Below, piece by piece: positions 6,493-7,748 of a DNA stretch of 7,748 nucleotides. The position numbers were made by a program, and so were the translations under genes. The stretch covers positions 1-7,748 of the forward strand of contig CAKZZK010000230.1 of the NCBI GenBank assembly GCA_937885235.1. Reading direction: 5' to 3'. The notes below the pieces were generated by a model. The model was not told the DNA's origin. It searched no databases and worked only from the letters and a program-made list of their open reading frames with translations. Source of the stretch: an uncultured Treponema sp. GTDB lineage: Bacteria; Spirochaetota; Spirochaetia; Treponematales; Treponemataceae. Positions within the stretch are counted from its first letter, which is position 1; each line of letters begins with the position of its first letter.

Positions 6493-6521
6493 AGTATATC
6501 AGAGAACTCATTTGTAGGCAA
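6493..6521 (-). promoter_or_regulatory. Predicted sigma-70 extended -10 promoter of pfkA
   Basis: On the minus strand, TTGCCT (6521-6516) is followed after 17 bp by TATACT (6498-6493). A TG lies one base upstream of the -10, so the element reads TGATATACT, an extended -10. The pfkA ATG begins 7 nt after the -10 box, so the expected transcription start falls at or next to the ATG and the mRNA should be leaderless. No strong Shine-Dalgarno is present (only GGGA, too close). The -35 hexamer overlaps an in-frame TTG at 6521-6519, which argues against that codon as the translation start. Predicted from sequence only. Confidence 0.62.
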
Positions 6522-6564
6522 TGCACAAGTTGCAAGATGACATATTTGTCTGTAATACCAGTCC

Positions 6565-7748
6565 TTATTTCTTCACCGGCTTATTACCCTTTGCCGCTTT
6601 CGCAGCGTCTTCTTCTTCCTTGTTGGCATAGTAGGAATCGACAGTGCGCTTCATATCCATGATATTGCGGACAATCATATAATTGTCGTAGATAGACACC
6701 TTGTTTTTGGAGACATACTTGTTCAGCTCGTCACGGGTCTTTTCAAGGGGCACCGCTATCCAGCGTGAAATTTCAGGAATAGTCAGATAGAAAGTCCTCT
6801 TTTCCTCATCGTCTTCCACGAGGGGCTTCCGCATCTGGGGGATGGTGTCGTAAATCAGGAAAAGGTCGGCAATGCGCACGGCGGTGTCCGTAATGCACAG
6901 GAGCTTTATCTGCCGCCGCCAGTCAAAAAAGCGCTTGCACATCAGCTTGAGCTGCTGACTTGCTATTTCCGGCTTTTCCACGATAAGCTTGTTGAAATTC
7001 TCCTTGCCAAAGCGCAGACAGGTAACTGCACCCCTCGCCACAGCGGTCGCAGTGCGGGGACTGTCGTTTATCAGCTCCGTGGCACCGAGGAGGTCTCCGG
7101 CATGGAGTATGTCATAGCGCTTGAACAGAGAGTTCATGCACTTGTCTACGACGACATTTCCGCTCTGGATGATGTAGAAGGCAGAGACATCCTCAAATTC
7201 CGAGATGATAACCTCGCCATCGGCATAATCCTTGGAGAAACGCTGGAATACAGGTGAAGAGAACTGCTTCAGCGTACTTGCCTCGCGTGCAGACTGCTCC
7301 TCAGCTTCGTCTTCCACCTCGTTGGGATCCGGCTCAATATCCATGCTTGGCTCCTCGCTCAGGCGGGACTTTGCCTTTTCAAGCAGCTTGGAGAGATTTT
7401 CCCTGTTTTCCGCATCGGGATAGGCGGCAAGAGCGCGTTCACATTCGCTGACACAGGCATGGAAGCCTCCGTCTTTATAGAATGTGCGGGCAATCTGCTC
7501 CATACCGACTGGAGGAACTTGCTCGCTCTGCTCAAAGTGAAGCAGCTTTTCCATTCTGGCGCGCGTATCCGCCAGAGACTTTACGAAATTCATCAGCATG
7601 AGCATCACCCTATCAGGGCGGTTCAGAAAACTCTTCTCAAATTCCTGCACGGAAAGCTGGACTGCCTGTACATCAGTCTTGGCAGAAGCAGTCTCTATGC
7701 GCGGACGGCGGGCAAGCGCACTCTTTACCCCAAAGAATTCACCGGCTT
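6565..7748 (-). CDS. Tandem cyclic-nucleotide-binding-domain, Crp-like protein (5' end cut by window)
   Basis: This is probably a cytoplasmic ligand-responsive regulator of the Crp/Fnr type. The frame is open from the right edge (first full codon at 7746), giving 393 visible residues. A GTG at 7650 could be called as the start, but the 32 residues before it (GEFFGVKSAL, RRPRIETASAKTD) look like the end of a CNBD phosphate-binding cassette, so the gene begins outside the window. Visible order: CNBD-1 tail (about 1-65); helical TPR-like linker (about 83-129, QIARTFYKDGGF, CERALAAYPDAENRENL); acidic linker (about 135-154); complete CNBD-2 (about 157-277, FYIIQSGNVVVDK, SPRTATAVARG); Crp-type winged helix (about 290-362, RIADLFLIYD, YLTIPEISRWIAV); Lys/Glu-rich tail. 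Both cassettes keep the phosphate-binding Arg, but the usual Glu of the G-E-L motif is Val or Ala, so cAMP binding is doubtful. The recognition helix (PLEKTRDEL) departs from the usual SRETVSR pattern, so DNA binding is not certain. Architecture is seen in the sequence; function is inferred. Confidence 0.85.
   Translation of the reverse strand, partial: AGEFFGVKSALARRPRIETASAKTDVQAVQLSVQEFEKSFLNRPDRVMLMLMNFVKSLADTRARMEKLLHFEQSEQVPPVGMEQIARTFYKDGGFHACVSECERALAAYPDAENRENLSKLLEKAKSRLSEEPSMDIEPDPNEVEDEAEEQSAREASTLKQFSSPVFQRFSKDYADGEVIISEFEDVSAFYIIQSGNVVVDKCMNSLFKRYDILHAGDLLGATELINDSPRTATAVARGAVTCLRFGKENFNKLIVEKPEIASQQLKLMCKRFFDWRRQIKLLCITDTAVRIADLFLIYDTIPQMRKPLVEDDEEKRTFYLTIPEISRWIAVPLEKTRDELNKYVSKNKVSIYDNYMIVRNIMDMKRTVDSYYANKEEEDAAKAAKGNKPVKK

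Noticed and set aside
6486..6521. A 12-residue N-terminal extension of phosphofructokinase from TTG
   Set aside because: The TTG falls in the predicted -35 box, the extension has no family counterpart, and the -10 box would lie inside the coding region.
6486..6564. Intrinsic terminator between the CNBD gene and pfkA
   Set aside because: I found only very short inverted repeats (GCAA/TTGC) and no GC-rich stem followed by a T run; the gap is explained by the pfkA promoter.
7648..7650. GTG as the start of the CNBD protein
   Set aside because: The frame is open upstream to the window edge and encodes a recognisable CNBD cassette, so GTG is an internal Val codon.

Overview
The window is a compact, single-direction stretch of chromosome. 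Every supported gene is on the minus strand, so transcription runs from the right edge to the left edge. Intergenic space is almost absent: the largest gap is 79 bp. There are no mobile elements, RNA genes, CRISPR arrays or phage genes. Base composition looks like the low-to-mid 50s % G+C by eye (not computed). The combination of a tandem cyclic-nucleotide-binding (Crp-like) protein, a mixed-signature phosphofructokinase and clostridial-style flavoproteins suggests an anaerobic, fermentative bacterium. My best guess is a spirochaete of the Treponema type, with an anaerobic Firmicute as the alternative. This guess rests on recalled family resemblance, not on a search.

Right part (7748-6565): the 3' part of a regulator-like gene. 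The frame stays open to the window edge. The residues upstream of the apparent GTG start read as the end of another cyclic-nucleotide-binding domain, so the gene is truncated by the window. The visible order is CNBD (end), helical TPR-like linker, acidic linker, complete CNBD, Crp-type winged helix, basic tail.

Middle part (6521-4550): an extended -10 promoter, then a 6-phosphofructokinase gene of the mixed-substrate type (GGNGT and PKTIDND motifs). Four bases later comes a short FMN-dependent alpha-hydroxy-acid dehydrogenase-like gene with an N-terminal cysteine cluster. These two genes look like one transcription unit.

Left part (4553-1): a second extended -10 promoter of nearly the same sequence, with an AT-rich dyad over its -35 region. 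It is followed by glpK (glycerol kinase), a GlpA-like FAD dehydrogenase with a C-terminal [2Fe-2S] BFD-like domain, an NAD(FAD)-type oxidoreductase, and the first 47 codons of a DUF1667 protein cut by the left edge. The junctions are two ATGA overlaps and one 1-bp gap, so this is a tightly coupled operon. The likely pathway is glycerol to glycerol-3-phosphate (GlpK), then oxidation to dihydroxyacetone phosphate by a multi-subunit flavo-iron-sulfur enzyme. That product enters glycolysis beside the phosphofructokinase step.

The most interesting signals are these. The pfk and glpK promoters put the ATG only 6-7 nt after the -10 box, with no real Shine-Dalgarno, which predicts leaderless mRNAs, while the internal genes mostly have good Shine-Dalgarno sites. 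The GlpA-like/oxidoreductase/DUF1667 trio may be a non-canonical glycerol-3-phosphate dehydrogenase complex in which DUF1667 replaces GlpC. The Cys-cluster FMN enzyme is coupled to pfk. The tandem CNBD protein has degenerate ligand pockets.
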